Assembly (NCBI RefSeq): GCF_028554725.1 | Contig: NC_071670.1 | Span: forward strand, 70,345,001 to 70,409,000 | Reading direction: 5' to 3' | Length of the DNA stretch: 64,000 nucleotides | From: Zeugodacus cucurbitae | Lineage: Eukaryota > Arthropoda > Insecta > Diptera > Tephritidae | Shown here: positions 11,974 through 25,372 of the stretch, piece by piece | How positions within the stretch are numbered: position 1 is the stretch's first letter | Layout of the letters: each line of letters opens with the position of its first letter | Notes under the pieces: model-generated | The model's input: only the letters and a program-made list of their open reading frames with translations | What the model was told of the DNA's origin: nothing | Database searches by the model: none | Translations under genes and position numbers: made by a program

Positions 11974-13338
11974 ATATATACAGAAATTTGGTGAGAGTAA
12001 TCACAGATATTACGGACAATACATACAATTATCGATAAATGACTAAACAAGGACAAGTGGCAACCCAATCAATAATATTTTATTATTATTTTCAAGCGTA
12101 TGTACGCCTTTCAGCTAAATACTCATATTATAATTAATAATTTATTTTTATTTTTTTTTAGTTAACATTGTAACCAGGTGGAAACTATCTCTAAAAACGA
12201 ATCTCCACGGTGAGCCAGAAATAATCATCTTTACTTGTTTATTTTAACTTAAACTCTGAATTCCTTTATTACATATTTATTACATATTTACAATAGCTTT
12301 ATGTATTTATTTAAATACAAATCTGTGTCGAACAATTCTCTACTAAAAATAGTATTCTTATGAAGTCTGTTTCAGAATATATAATAAATAAAAAATTATA
12401 TTTTTCTATAACAAAGTATTGAAGAAGAAGAGAAGAACTACTCCACTTGTTATTATCCACATTACTTTCGCTATCATCACATCTTTTTTATGTGCCCCGG
12501 CTTCTTGCAACCTATCCATTTGTTAAATAAAAAACGTTCATATTTTCGTATACATCTGCTAAAAAAGGCAGAGGCAGGATATTAAAGGAGAGTGTAGCAA
12601 ATATTATTCGCAATTCTATGTGCTTATTCATTTATAGTCGAATGTATGACTCTTTATGTGTTTGTGTGAGTATCTCAGAGTTCGCATATTTGCCTTTTAT
12701 GTCCTGCTAGTTGTTATTAAATGAAGCGTTTTATATTCTTCGCATTTACGATTCTTTTGTTTCCATTTTTTTGTTCATAACAAATTTCGCACCAATTATT
12801 TCTTTTTTTGCTTTTGCCCAACTAATATTCTCATGTCATTATTTCACCAGCTTTTCATTACATTTTTGTTAGCGTTGCTTCTGTTTTTTGTTTTTGGAAG
12901 GAAAAAGAATAACTTGGAGCCACATTGTCATTTTCCTAGAGCAGCAGAATTTTTGCGAGGCACGCATTTTGTTATAAATTACTGACACACACATATAATC
13001 ACATGTTGGGGCAGAATACTAAAGGTCTTCAAAGCTTGCGTCCCGAAATTATATAAATTTGACCAACGTTGGATTGAAAATATTAGAGTTTCCAAGTAGT
13101 TATAACAGTTCGGGTCTATAAAGGGAACTTGGAAATTAAAGCTATATGGTTACACATATAAATATATTAGATAATCTCATGAAACAGCCCAGATAGACAA
13201 TCAAAGTACTCGGATGTAAATGACCTAGGCTGAGATCGTTTAAGATTGTAACCAGAGAGACTATCCTGTTCACAAAGATTGCACGGTGGAAAAGAATTTA
13301 TCGACGATCGTAGTAGTCGAAGTAAGACCCCAGAGAGC
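11974..13338. other. non-coding stretch, no gene recognised
   Basis: AT-rich sequence with no open frame above about 65 codons and no terminal or tandem repeat that I could recognise. Confidence 0.55.
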
Positions 13339-13352
13339 AATTATGTTAAATC
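13339..13352. repeat. target-site duplication of LINE, left copy
   Basis: CAATTATGTTAAAT occurs here and again at 14240-14253, exactly bounding the LINE fragment. A perfect 14-bp duplication shows a single, relatively recent target-primed insertion. Confidence 0.8.
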
Positions 13353-14239
13353 TTAACTGGCGTAGAAACCGCTTACGCGGTTATAGCCGAGTCCACAACA
13401 GTGCGCCACGCATCTCTCCTTTTGGCGGTTTGGCGCCAATTGGTAATACCAAGTGAAGACAGGTCCTTCTCCACCTGGTCCTTCCACCGGAGTGGAGGTC
13501 TCCCTCTTCCTCGGCTTCCACCAGCGGGTACTGCATCGAAAACTTTCAGAGCTGGGGCACTTTCATCCATTCGAACAACATGACCCAGCCAGCGTAGCCG
13601 CTGTCTTTTTATTCGCTGGACTATGTCTATGTCGTCGAACAACACATACAGCTCATCATTCCATCTTCTGCGGTATTCGCCGTTGCCAATGTTTAAGGGA
13701 CCGTAAATCTTCCGCAAAACCTTTCTCTCGAAAACTCCTAGTGCCGTCTCATCGGATGTTGACACCGTCCACGCTTCTGCACCATAAAGTAGGACGGGAA
13801 TGATGAGGGACTTGTAGAGTTTAGTTTTTGTTCGTCGAGAGAGGACTTTACTTTTCAATTGCCTACTCAGTCCATAGTAGCACCTGTTGGCAAGAGTGAT
13901 TCTGCGTTGGATTTCAAGGCTGACATTGTTCGTGTTGTTGATGCTGGTTCCCAGGTATACGAAATTATCTACGACCTCGAAGTTATGACTGTCAACAGTG
14001 ACGTGGGAGCCAAGACGCGAATGCGCCGACTGTTTGTTTGATGACAGGAGATATTTCGTCTTGTCCTCGTTCACCACCAGACCCATTCGCTTCGCTTCCT
14101 TATCCAGGCGGGAAAAAGCAGAACTAACGGCGCGGGTGTTGTTTCCGATGATATCAATATCATCGGCGTACGCCAGGAGCTGTACACTCTTGTAGAAGAT
14201 TGTACCTTCTCTATTTAGCTCTGCAGCTCTTATAATTTT
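13353..14239 (-). mobile_element. 5'-truncated non-LTR retrotransposon (LINE)
   Basis: An 887-bp insertion on the minus strand bounded by perfect 14-bp direct repeats. It holds the end of a reverse-transcriptase polyprotein and only about 20 bases after the stop codon, ending in CGCCAGTTAAG rather than poly(A). The inverted repeat AACCGC-TTAC-GCGGTT (about 13367-13382) overlaps the stop codon and may be the 3' structure recognised by the reverse transcriptase, which is inference. The 5' end is cut off inside the palm domain, the usual result of incomplete reverse transcription. Confidence 0.85.
13373..14239 (-). pseudogene. LINE reverse-transcriptase C-terminal fragment
   Basis: 288 uninterrupted codons with no start codon of their own. 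The catalytic motif YADDIDIIG lies near the N-terminus, followed by thumb-region sequence (VNEDKTKYL, FVYLGTSI, RRITLANRCYYGL, VLLYGAEAW). The C-terminal block contains RLRWLGHVVRMD and GRGRPPLRWKDQVEKDL, common in insect LINE polyproteins. The exact clade cannot be fixed from this fragment. The absence of stops or frameshifts suggests recent arrival. It lacks the endonuclease and the first half of the reverse transcriptase, so it cannot act alone. Confidence 0.85.
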
Positions 14240-14253
14240 CAATTATGTTAAAT

Positions 14254-17200
14254 AGTAAAATCGAATTAAGTCAATTTCTTTGTACTCTCTTAGAAAGTAA
14301 ACATACGGGGGTATAAATTATTGGTGGAAGCTATTTATTGTTCGTTGATGTACTGTAAGGATGCTCTCAAGTGGAAGATATTACAAATTCAGAGTTCTTT
14401 ATTAGATTACTTGTGCTGTTATTTGGATTTAGCTTTCTTTGTCAACCAGACAAATCCGTATTAATGACGAGTAAGCAAAAGATATTTCAGTTACAATAAG
14501 GCAAGAAGGATAAGCCTAGCTAAAAAGCAGAAAACAAAACAAGTACTGTTATTCCAGTTTATTCTTAATTTATTGCACTCACTATGAACTCTCAGAAAAA
14601 TTATTGAAACGGAAAATAATAAATATTTGGTCTATAAAGGGATATATCTATGTAGGATATATATTTCCAATATATCGCCAGAAAATATAACAAGCTCTTT
14701 GTTGCTTCCAAATAAAGCATTGATGCCTATGCGGTACTGCGGTGGATAGCGACAGCAGTTGAGACATTACATATTATTTACAAGTTAAATATATCCCGGA
14801 TATAAAAGAGAGTGAGAATGTGAAATATTTTTATTTTATTATAGCTTTCGGCTGTTGTCAATCGGTTTTTGAGCTGTATTCTTCTTTCGTTTATGTTGTA
14901 ACACCAAAAACAAAGAACAGAACTAAAGTAGCTCGAGTTATGATTGGAGAAACCTTCAGTATCTTAATGAGAAAGAATTTGCACTGGGCAGTTTACAGTA
15001 AACGTTGACTATTAGATCGAAATGAAGGGAAGTTGAAGCCATTGAAGAATTAGGTTTTCATGATTGTTGGTTCCAAAACTATGCGAAAAAGTTCACAATC
15101 TTAAAATTTCACTAAAATAAGCAATAAGACTTTCATAAACATCGCTTTCATTATGTCATCTCCCTCGCATATGTATTCAAACGTTTTACTCTACACTTTT
15201 GCACCACTTTCATGAGAAATTCATACATAAAACTACAGCTGTGCTGTACGCAAGTGAAAACATTCATCTAAGCATACATGGAAGATTTGAAATTCCAGCA
15301 ACAAGTTTTTGGAAGCCAAAATATTTATCGGGTTATTTTCCTTCAGGCTCGTGTATGCCAGAGTCGACACTAAGTGCCACAACAGAGTGCTCAAAATGAA
15401 CAGCAATAAATTTAAACAAATTCTTGGGATTATAGTACACCTTAAGCAAAAAGCAAAAGGCATTAAACGAAATCCTATGAACTTTTGTCATGATAAAGAG
15501 TTTTTTTGGAAATCTATATGTACCATAAAACATATGGAGACTACCTTAGAGTAGGCTACAGCGGCTAGAATTCGAAAACAAGTTGTTTTTAGGATTTGAA
15601 AGGGTCTTCGCATGTTTTAAATATTTTAAATAAAAACGGGGTCTTCACCTGTTAAAAAATTTTAAATAAAAAATATATTAAATTAATAAAAATTGACATT
15701 AAATTAAAAGGTTTAGACTAATTTGAATTTTTAGCAAGTTTTAAACATTTTAAAAATAATTTTGAAAAGAACTGCCACCTGTTTCAATTTTGATATTTAA
15801 CTTTTTTATTTTATTTAATTAAAGTGTGAAAAACAGAATCGGTTTAGAAAAGGTTTTTGTAGAAGACACTTTTGGGAAGGCTTAACAAATTGTCGCAAAA
15901 TTTTAATTCAATAAATTTGAAAAAAGTAAAGTTTTAACTTTAATTATAAAATTAATTTCGACTGAAAATTTATCAGGACGTATTGCCCTTAAATTAATAT
16001 TATTAAATTAATATATATTTGCCCTACTGGATGCACCTTTGCCTTAAGTGCCCCACAACTGAAAGCCTTAAGCAGATTGAATTATTTATTTACTTGGAGC
16101 CAACTCGAACTCATTAAGAATTAAAATCATAAATACATAAAGCACCAGTGGCAACATGTTGCAAATAAGCCCTTGAGTATTATCAATTTAATTAATTAAG
16201 CTAAACATTTGACTTGTGTAAAGGCAATGCGCATTTTAAACTGATTTTCAGTTAAATCCCATTACCACGGCAACTTATCAATTGAATCGCAAATTATCTA
16301 TCTACTCAAAGTATTACTGAATCCATTGAACACTCTGTTGAGATTCGAGTGAAAATTCTTCACACCTCTTTTGTGCTCTTTATGAAGCGTTGTTGATCTC
16401 ACATGTCCCCGTCACGAGTTCATTGCATTCTCAAGTTTTCTGTTTATCAATAAGACCTTTCGGCTCGTGTTTGACTGGCGCACGTAGTTTCCTGTTTTGA
16501 CTACCAACTAACGGTACACTGATTGCTAGGATTTCCAGCTTTGCTTATTTTCACTCAAAGCCAGGCGACAATATACGCAAATTTTCCATACAAATAAACA
16601 CTTCCGTTACTGCTTGTGCGGATGTGTAAATGGCAAACAAAGTGTGCGCAGACGATAAGGTAACTGTAGGTATTCAAATAAACGTACATGACTGAGATTT
16701 GCTATGTTGACAACAAGCAATTTTTGCTGGAGTGTAGATTGGACGACAACTGAATTTCTTTTAACTTAAACTGTGAAAATATCAATTGAAGTTAAAGTAA
16801 GATTCAGTATTTTAATTTTTTCAAGAGAAGTCTTGAATTTGACAAACTTTAGCATACACGCGGAGTGGACATACCTTTCCGATGCATATATTGGTACCCA
16901 CGTAAGTCTCTCTCTTCTGCGTGAGTGCATTCATAAACCGTTGTATATTAAAATTCTAAACCTTTACTTCATCCCTACACGACCATTGCCACCACTATCA
17001 TAAGCAACTTTTCGCACAGTAAAAATTATGGCAAATCAATTTTTTTGGAAAATTCATTGTAAAAGCTGAACAGTGTTGAGAAGAGCATTTTCATAAATTA
17101 ATATCCAATAAACTCTACACCTCACTTTCTGCAAGTATTTTCTACTCGCAGAAGTTTTTAAAGTTGCGCAGAAATAACTGGCGACGCTAATTACTCAACC

Positions 17201-20200
17201 ATGTCTAATGTACCGACCGTCATGTGACGGTGATCCACTCGGTCGTCGCAAGTGCGCAGCTAAAAGACGAGCAAACACCCACCTTTCATTTGGAGTCGCT
17301 GCGCGTACAAATTGGCAGCAAACAGGTCGATGGACTTTAGTTTTATCAGAAAAATCGTTAAGTTTTGCTTAAGTTTCTTGGCTGAGAGTCGGCGAAAGTT
17401 TCGACAAGCAACGGAAATTATGACATGCACTGGGTCATTAGTCGTTAAATGCCAGCCGCACTGTGCATTGTCAAAAAAATTTGAAGTCATGTTCGCAAAT
17501 TGAAGACACTAACGCAATGGGGGCCTGTGGAATCGCATGAAGGCGCATTACAAACACAAAAGATGTGGAACTTAATTTTGAATAATTTGGAATAAAAAAT
17601 AATCTTAAATCTTGTTTTTAAGTTGCTTATTTTCTAAGAAAGCTTTACCCATATAAGAGTATTCTCCCTCATTCAACTCTCACGCTTAGTTAAGCAATTA
17701 ATGAATGCCTTTAATAATAAAACCAGTGCACGCCAATCATACAGAACGTCGGCTTGTGTTGCCTCCTTCAAACCGCGCTGATCTAAAACTTTTGCTAAAC
17801 TTCACGCTGAAATCCTCACGAAACGGCACGCTCGCCCGCGGAGTTTTGTAGATAATTGACGCCATCTTCCCAACTGCTGACGCATTTGCATAATTTAACT
17901 GCAACGTTCCGATAATCATTTCAGAGATATTGAGATTCCTCTTAATCATTAGCAATCTATTTCACCGCTGCAGATTTGCCGACAAGTGCGGAAGTATTCA
18001 GAAGTTCTATTGCTCTAGTGCCCGCGGCCGTTTAAAAAGCGTGCAGAAATGCGTTCGCCTCGTGCGAAATTCCGGCTTTGGTAGCTAATTGTTCGCAATT
18101 GCTGTTGTTGTTGTCGAGTTCAGTTAAGTTTTGTGCCGCTGCCTCTCAGCTTGGTTTGCCGTTAGTATGATTAAGAAAATGTAGAGTTTTCGTTTCTGCC
18201 ATTGTCCGTTATGTAGCGGCTGAAAGTTGTGGATTACTCAAATTTCCATGGTAATTGATATTAAAAACTTTGCATTGTCATCCTTTATTGCTTGAAAACT
18301 AGATTCGAATTGTGTATGACTTAACAACAATGCTTTCAGTGGATCATTCTTTGAGTTAGACGTACTCAAGTTATACTTTTGGATCTCTTTCTTTGATTGA
18401 GTTTTGTTGTATTTCGACATTAGATATGATGGACTTGTTCTATATGAATCGGTAGAATTATTTGTATAATGCAATAAATCAAGTTTGAGTTTGACCGCCA
18501 TCTGTCGGTATGTGACTTTGACAGTTACTGATCAGTTGGTATAACTTGTTTTGGGAGTCATGATGAATTGACTTGGAAACATATTGTTTTCAGTATTTAT
18601 AAATCGACATCGATGAATGTGATGTATGCGCGAAAAAGATTTTGGCAGGCTTTTTTAAAGGCTTCAACGATAAAATATGCGACCCTGCACTTTCTTCTTC
18701 TTCTATGTTTATTCATATTATATACTTTCCAGAGAACACATTTTACAACAATTTACCATCTAATAAACAAAACTTAATGAGCTCAGGGTAAAAAAATTGA
18801 ATGCCCCATTTAGCTAAAATCTTCATTTAACCATTATCCTTAGAAGTGTTTACATGCACTTGTTATTTACACACATATTATTTATATACATTTTATTTAC
18901 CGCTCCAAGTGCTCATCACAAGCTCTGTATTTGTGTGTTGACATGCTCTCTCTTCACCAGTCGACGGCGCCGAGCGGGATCAAGGGCAGTAGCCGTGTCT
19001 ACTGTCTATAGCTGTAGTGTAGCCAGCGAACTGTAGGCAGCCAAACAAAACAGGAAGCTACATGACTGCTGTTGGTTGTAAACAGGGAACTTGAAAATTC
19101 AGTGACCTCCAGCGTGCACTTACTCTGACAACGAAAGGAATGAAGTAACACATAGTAATACATTTTATGAAGTTGAGCACCACTGCAGCGCGAAGAAAGT
19201 TACCATGTGAGCGGAGAAGAGCGGAAGACAACACAAGTAGTTGCATTGTAAATTGTATGAAATGTGCAGAGAGCCTAAGGGCAAAGTCTGTCATTTGTTT
19301 CTTCTTCGGTATTGCATTCCGGTTCAATATTAAAAGCGATTCTCAATAGATAATTCTGATGTTTTTTTCTTATTCTTCTCATTTTGTGCTGTAATCATTA
19401 ATTAACTGAGAGTTGAAGATAGATAATAATTGTGTAATATAAGGTATATATATAATAATTGTAAGGTGATTAGAGTATGTACTTCAGAAATTATGTCTGC
19501 GGCATTTTCTTACCTTCAACTATCGATTACACCCTGTGGTTGTCTTATCAATTCGATAAAATAATAAATTGTGCTGATAAATGAATTTTTAACCCATCAA
19601 GTCATAAAATTGCGCTATATATCTCACGTATGAGACGGATCTTCAGCACGTGTTTTAAGGAATTTCGACTACAACGACACCTATCAAAACTTTATTATTT
19701 GAAAAGAATGTTCCTTGCATATGTTCAATTTATTTTTTTACTTCTGCTCATCAAAATCTCCAAACATAATAAATTTATGTGACAAGCAAATAATAAAATC
19801 CACAAACAAGCTTTTATACTCCTTACTTTCAGACTACAACACTTCCATGCCAAGCCTAAAAGTATTAGCAACTTAATTAAAAATGTAATTAGTTCAGCGA
19901 AAGGAAACGAGAACTAACTCTTGCTATCTGTCACACATTATGACGAACGCCAGCGAGGCCTCCACTATAAGCGGATGTGACATACTTAGCGGCGTATGCC
20001 AAAATATATTCTCACAAAAAAAACGCACTAAGTATGAACTACAAAAGAAATAAATACTGCGGAACACACAAGCCGGTCGGTCGACGGAGAAAAGCTTTAT
20101 GCCGCTCTAGCAGCAGCAACAGCCACGGCACCAGCTGATACCAAACATGCACAGCGAATGCGCGCAAAAAAGTATGCTACGCAAGCGGTTTGCCGCAACA

Positions 20201-23200
20201 CAACTGCAGCTGACACAGTTTCTCGTTTTCTACTCAGATTTTCAGTAGAGTTGCGCTGAGTGATCCGCATTGTGCTGCGACGCAATTCAATACTTCGTCC
20301 ATTTGTAGCGTCTATTAGGCTATTTATTTAAAATGGTAGCGCTCAAATGTTGTTGAAAAGCGATTTTTTCTAAAGATTTCTAAAAATTTAAAGCATTTTA
20401 CTTCCTTTGAAAATGATACCTTAAAGAAAGAGTATAATTAATTCATAAATATGTGATTTTGGGCACAGGGTTGTCATCTTTTCAGTCAAGCTTTAGCCTG
20501 AAATATTATTTTATGTGTAAAGAGAACCCTGATTTGTTTAGAAGGACTTGAGATATTCTCTAAAATTATATATTCGCATTATGTTACTGGAAAACCTCCT
20601 ATAAAGCATCTATCTTAACCTAACGTCAAATGATTCTTCCAACGAAAACTAACTAATGAGCACAGCAAGTACATATTACATAGAAACGATGTAGAAGAGC
20701 ATAAAAAATGTACTTATATATACAAAATTACATATTATTAATATTATATAGTATATCTATGAACTAGTTTTCCCATTTGAGCATATAACATACACACACA
20801 CTAACTGCCAACTCTCTCTTTTATGAAGAACACACACAAACTGTGCCCACGGGATTCATAATCTCACTATCATAACATATCCGGGTGACATATCATTTAG
20901 CTTAAGGCGCTTACGTCTTTCCGAAACGTCGGTCATTTATTAGTTTGAATGTCGCCGTTGGGCCATTTCGTGCACACCCATACACATAAGCAGTGTCCAA
21001 TTTGTTGCTGTTGTTATGGGAATGTGTGTGTGCCTGTGTGACCTCAAGGGTCTACGCAGCGAAATAGCCAAAGATTTACTTGAATTAATTTCCTTATGTC
21101 CTATCTGAGATTTGTCTTTGGTCAAGTATTTTGTTCATGACATTGCTGTTGTTTCTTGGTTTGTGTAGGACATTGGTGTCAATGTTTATGTTGTTTTTAT
21201 GATTATTTGTGTTTTGCATTAAAATAAGGAAGGTATTTAAGTAGCAAATAAATTAGGCGAGGCGAAAGTGGAAAGTGGAAGTGTTCAGTTTTGGGAAGCT
21301 GGTAGAAAGGCAGATAGTAGATGCTAGCAGATGCAATATATATGTAAGTAAACTTAAGATATTCGGTAAAAGTAGTAGGAGTAGAAGCTGACGAAAAGTG
21401 TTAATAATCTAGACAACAGCCCAGTTTTTAACCACTACTCTTGACCCTCAAATGAGAGCTTTGTAATTTAAGAATATCTTTGGGTTTTCTGTTGACTTAG
21501 GCAGCGAAGAATGGAAGAGACTTAGATATGCGAAGAATGGAAGAGAGTGTAGAATATAAGAAAATGTTGCGACCCTTAATTAAATATTCAAAAAATACCC
21601 CGAAATGATGCTTTACACGAGAGCGGATTACATTTAACACAACTTAACTTAACCTTAACTTGGAACAGATTCACTTATACCAAACTTAACTCAGCAATTT
21701 AAACTCTATTTAATAAAACTCATTAATACTCTAAGTAGCAGTGACAAAAGAAATGCCTCGACACTCCAGACCATACCACAGGCACTTTTCTATTTCAAAT
21801 TTATGACTATATTTCAAGCGAAAATAATTCTAGCGGAAAATTTACTTTTCTCCTCACATATGACTCCACTCTCCACAACCATCTTACAATAGGATGTTTT
21901 ATGAAAAAGACATCGCAATTGTTATTCCTTTTTTCATATTACTATATATTTTTGGCAATTGGCTACCTTTCAAGGCACAAGAAATTGACATATACCGCAG
22001 CAATATATTAAGACGAGGCGTTACAAATGGAGAGGACACACATAACATTTGTGTCGCAATGCTGTGTTCATAAATAAGTGTGGATAGAGGCAATACAATG
22101 GATAGACTAAGAAGGAGCTGTGCCAAGAAATTCTTCACAATAATTCTGCTGAATTTATAATGAATTTTAATAAGGACTTCATTGATATAACGTTATTATA
22201 TCCTCCCTGATGAACAAATGACTCGATCATGAATTATAAAATTATTTATAAAACATGAAAAGATTAACATAGAAAGTGTTCCTAATTCAAATAATACTGA
22301 AAAATATTTTAAAATGTTCACCTTCTCTCTTTTGAATTTGAAATTCCAGCTTGAACTGTTAAAACTAACGGAGCGCTGTTAGTTTCAACATCACTACCTT
22401 AACATTCTGTTGAAGCACATCTGATATACTTTATGCTTGCTTATAAAATAGTGCAATTGGTATCGAATAACAGTCGTACTCAGAAGATGTGATTATTTTT
22501 TGCTCATTTGCTCTCCAAAATTATATTAACATTCTGTGTTATCGCTTCTGTTCGAAATACAGAACACTGTTATTGCTACAGAATGTTGTTAGCACCAACC
22601 AAAATAGCAATATGCTTATACGTGTCTCCAGTATATAAAATTATAAATAAATTGAAGTGAAATATGGCAGCACTGCAACTCTCAGTGCAACAGCGCAAGC
22701 AGTGTACCGGGAGCACAAAATAGTTCAACGGCAGAATGAGCGCCACCCACTGGCCATAGTAGAGTCCCAGTCGGTGGCTGTGGCAGCTCGCAGTTGTTTG
22801 CTGTGTGAAGTAGCATTTTTGGGGCGCTCATCGCCATGAAACGTATGTGATGCGGACAGCCAAAGCCAATTAGTGAAATCAGCGACAGGTACAAAGACGA
22901 AAGCGTTTTTATTTTCTCATAACGAAATTAGCATATAAAGAAGTGTATTGCCTTGTATTTATAGAGTGTAAAATCGAAATTATTTTCAGTGGAAAAAAAA
23001 ATCTCGAAATTGTTTGAAAATTATTTACGAGGCAAAGCAGCGAAAATACAATGAAAACCAAAAAATAATAAAATGTGCGAATATAACTCAATGCGGTGGA
23101 TATCAGTGTGAGTCCTCGTGTACTACGTAAAAATATAATTTTACATACTAAAAACAACAACATACATATATGTATGTCTATACATTCAGTGAAGTCAACA

Positions 23201-23207
23201 TTTGAAA
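14254..23207. other. non-coding stretch, no gene recognised
   Basis: About 9 kb without a recognisable gene. A diverged ~36-bp tandem pair (GGTCTTC...AAATTTTAAATAAAAA) lies at about 15602-15671 inside an AT-rich tract (15590-16020). A short direct repeat GCGAAGAATGGAAGAGA occurs at about 21502 and 21529. Frames such as the 87 codons at 18238-18501 on minus have no domain. GC-richer patches near 17.2-18.1, 18.95 and 20.1 kb could be promoters or untranslated exons, but no paired TATA/Inr and coding sequence was found. Confidence 0.5.
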
Positions 23208-23212
23208 CGGCG
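23208..23212. repeat. 5-bp target-site duplication, left
   Basis: CGGCG directly precedes the transposon, and CGGCG follows its right end at 25406-25410. A 5-bp GC-rich duplication is diagnostic for Transib. Confidence 0.85.
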
Positions 23213-23245
23213 CACTAAGGGGTATTTGATGCAAAAAACCGGTCA
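23213..23245 (+). repeat. Transib terminal inverted repeat, left
   Basis: 33 bases starting CACTAAGGGG and ending ACCGGTCA. They are the exact reverse complement of 25373-25405. Confidence 0.92.
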
Positions 23246-23840
23246 AAAGTGGTTTTACTAAACTTTGCCAAATGGTATTTACGCCGCATGTTTTACTATT
23301 TACAATAACCGCTTCAACCTGCGCAACCCTCCCCCGCCCGCTTTTTACCTCGTTCTCGCCACGGATCCAGCCGGAACCCAATCATTGAGTGTAACGCGTG
23401 TCTCTGTTCTCGGCATTCTCGATTATTTACATAATTTCCTTTGGTTGATACGGCTGCGTGTGGAGATTTACTTGGAAATTCTTTATTGAATATGGAAGTA
23501 AAAGGTATGTACTTATGATTAAGACGTATAACAGTCAATTTATTTTTAAATTTAAGCATTTAAACTGATGTTGTTAGTTGCCTTTGCAAGAATGTAGTAT
23601 TTTTACAAAAAAAAGTATAACATTATTGTTTTTGTTTATTTGTCGGGATTTGGCGCGCCAGAATTCTGGTACGGAAATGTAATTTGAACTTTCTTCTATC
23701 CGAAACAGAAGTAAAATTGTCCCCCAACCCACCCCATTTTTATAGGTATTTTTTTAAAGTGCACGGTGTAATTCTATACTGTTCAGATTTCTGAACAGTC
23801 ATTATCGCTAACACATAAAAATACAGTTGTAATTATAAAT

Positions 23841-25235
23841 ATGTATGTACAAATACTCATTTCAATCATCATTGTAACAAATATTCATTTCGGGTATTGT
23901 TTTATGCTACATAATATGGGTTGTTTTCAAGGTCACATGCACATTTGTATTCAATTACCTACTTTAACTGACGCCGAGAAGCAGAGCCTTCTTTTGATAT
24001 CAAAATGGGGGTGCGATGGATCACACCAAACTCCATTTAAGCAAAAATTTGAAAATCTTTCTGGTGACGATTCAAGTATATTTGTGAGCTCGATTGTTCC
24101 AGTGAGGTTGGTTGTTACCTTCAATGGTGAAACAACAAAAACCATTTGGCAAAACCCTACGCCTTCTTCGGTGAGATTCTGCAGGCCTATTAGAGCTCAA
24201 TTTACTCACGAAACAAAAGATGTAACAAAACAAGAAATAGAATACATCGAAAATCAAGCCAGAAATCTGGAAGATACAAGAGACAGTGAAACATCAGCGC
24301 ACATCAATCATAAAATATTACTGACAATGGTAGACGGGAAAGTTTGTAACGCTGCAACGGATACAACCTCTACTATGCGATGTTATGTATGCGGTCAGAC
24401 TTCAAAAGATTTTAATAAATTAAAAAAAGGTGTCATAAATCAAGAGGCTTTAAAGTTTGGCCTCTCAGTACTCCACGCCCGAATACGGTTTTTTGAGTTG
24501 TTGTTGCACTTAGCATATAAAGAACCCATAAAGAATTGGCAAGCCCGTACAGCAGAAGACAAAAAGATTATTAAGGAAACAAAAGAGACAATACAAAAAT
24601 GTTTTAAAGATGAAATGGGTCTACTGGTTGATGTTCCTAAACGTGGTTTTGGAAACAGTAATGACGGGAATACATCTAGGAGATTTTTCGAAAATGCAGA
24701 ATGCTCTTCTCGCATCACCGGCATCAACATCGAAGTAATCAAAAGATTTAAAGTTATTCTTGAAATAATATCAAGTGGTCATGAGATTGATCCTCAAAAA
24801 TTCGATGATTATGCCCAAGACACGGCAAAATTGTATGTGGAAATGTACGGTTGGTATCCAATGTCGCCAACTGTCCACAAAATCCTCATACACGGAGCGC
24901 AGGTGCTGCAAGAGGCAATTCTTCCAATTGGACAATTATCCGAGGAGGCAGCTGAGGCCCGAAATAAACATATCAGAAAATATCGGGTAGATTTTGCCCG
25001 AAAGTTTTCGAGGATCGAGTGTAACAGAGATGTTTTGAACAGACTGCTTTTAACATCCGATCCACTTATCAGCTGCAATCGTCCAAAGAATAAGAAGAAA
25101 CTCATGCCATTTTCCGAGGAAGCAAAATCAATTTTAACTGCAGCAACACCTAATCTCAATAGGTCAGACGAGAATACTGTCGAGGAAGAGGATTCTGATG
25201 TAATCAGCGAAGTAAATTATCCTGAAACCGATTAA
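23841..25235 (+). CDS. Transib transposase, RAG1-core-like DDE enzyme (N-terminus short)
   Basis: 464-codon frame. The RNase-H-like triad is visible: D59 in KWGCDGSHQ, D275 in GNSNDGNTSRRFF and E372 in LSEEAAEARNKHIRKYR. These correspond to D600, D708 and E962 of RAG1. Zinc ligands also match: C181/C184 (CYVC) and H346/H351 (HKILIH, compare HKTLAH of RAG1). The tail (430-464) is acidic. The first ~30 residues look like read-through of an intron. A better model starts at ATG 23492 (MEVK), uses the donor at 23505 (AAAG|GTATGT) and the acceptor before 23931 (TTTTCAAG|GTCAC), giving MEVKGHMHICIQL in frame and about 438 residues. Either form lacks most of the region that in RAG1 holds the nonamer-binding domain. 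It would cut and paste the element in the nucleus. Confidence 0.85.
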   Translation: MYVQILISIIIVTNIHFGYCFMLHNMGCFQGHMHICIQLPTLTDAEKQSLLLISKWGCDGSHQTPFKQKFENLSGDDSSIFVSSIVPVRLVVTFNGETTKTIWQNPTPSSVRFCRPIRAQFTHETKDVTKQEIEYIENQARNLEDTRDSETSAHINHKILLTMVDGKVCNAATDTTSTMRCYVCGQTSKDFNKLKKGVINQEALKFGLSVLHARIRFFELLLHLAYKEPIKNWQARTAEDKKIIKETKETIQKCFKDEMGLLVDVPKRGFGNSNDGNTSRRFFENAECSSRITGINIEVIKRFKVILEIISSGHEIDPQKFDDYAQDTAKLYVEMYGWYPMSPTVHKILIHGAQVLQEAILPIGQLSEEAAEARNKHIRKYRVDFARKFSRIECNRDVLNRLLLTSDPLISCNRPKNKKKLMPFSEEAKSILTAATPNLNRSDENTVEEEDSDVISEVNYPETD

Positions 25236-25372
25236 TTTTTTTTAAATTATATTATTTTATTTTCAGTATTTTTTTTCTATTCTAATCATGTATTTTTATT
25301 AATAAATGCTATATATTGATTCAATATTGTTTTTTATTATATTTAAAGATAATATAAGTCCCTAAATAATTA

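Noticed and set aside
24921..24945. TCCAATTGGA, an Insensitive-type binding motif
   Set aside because: It lies within the Transib coding sequence, and a single occurrence is expected by chance.
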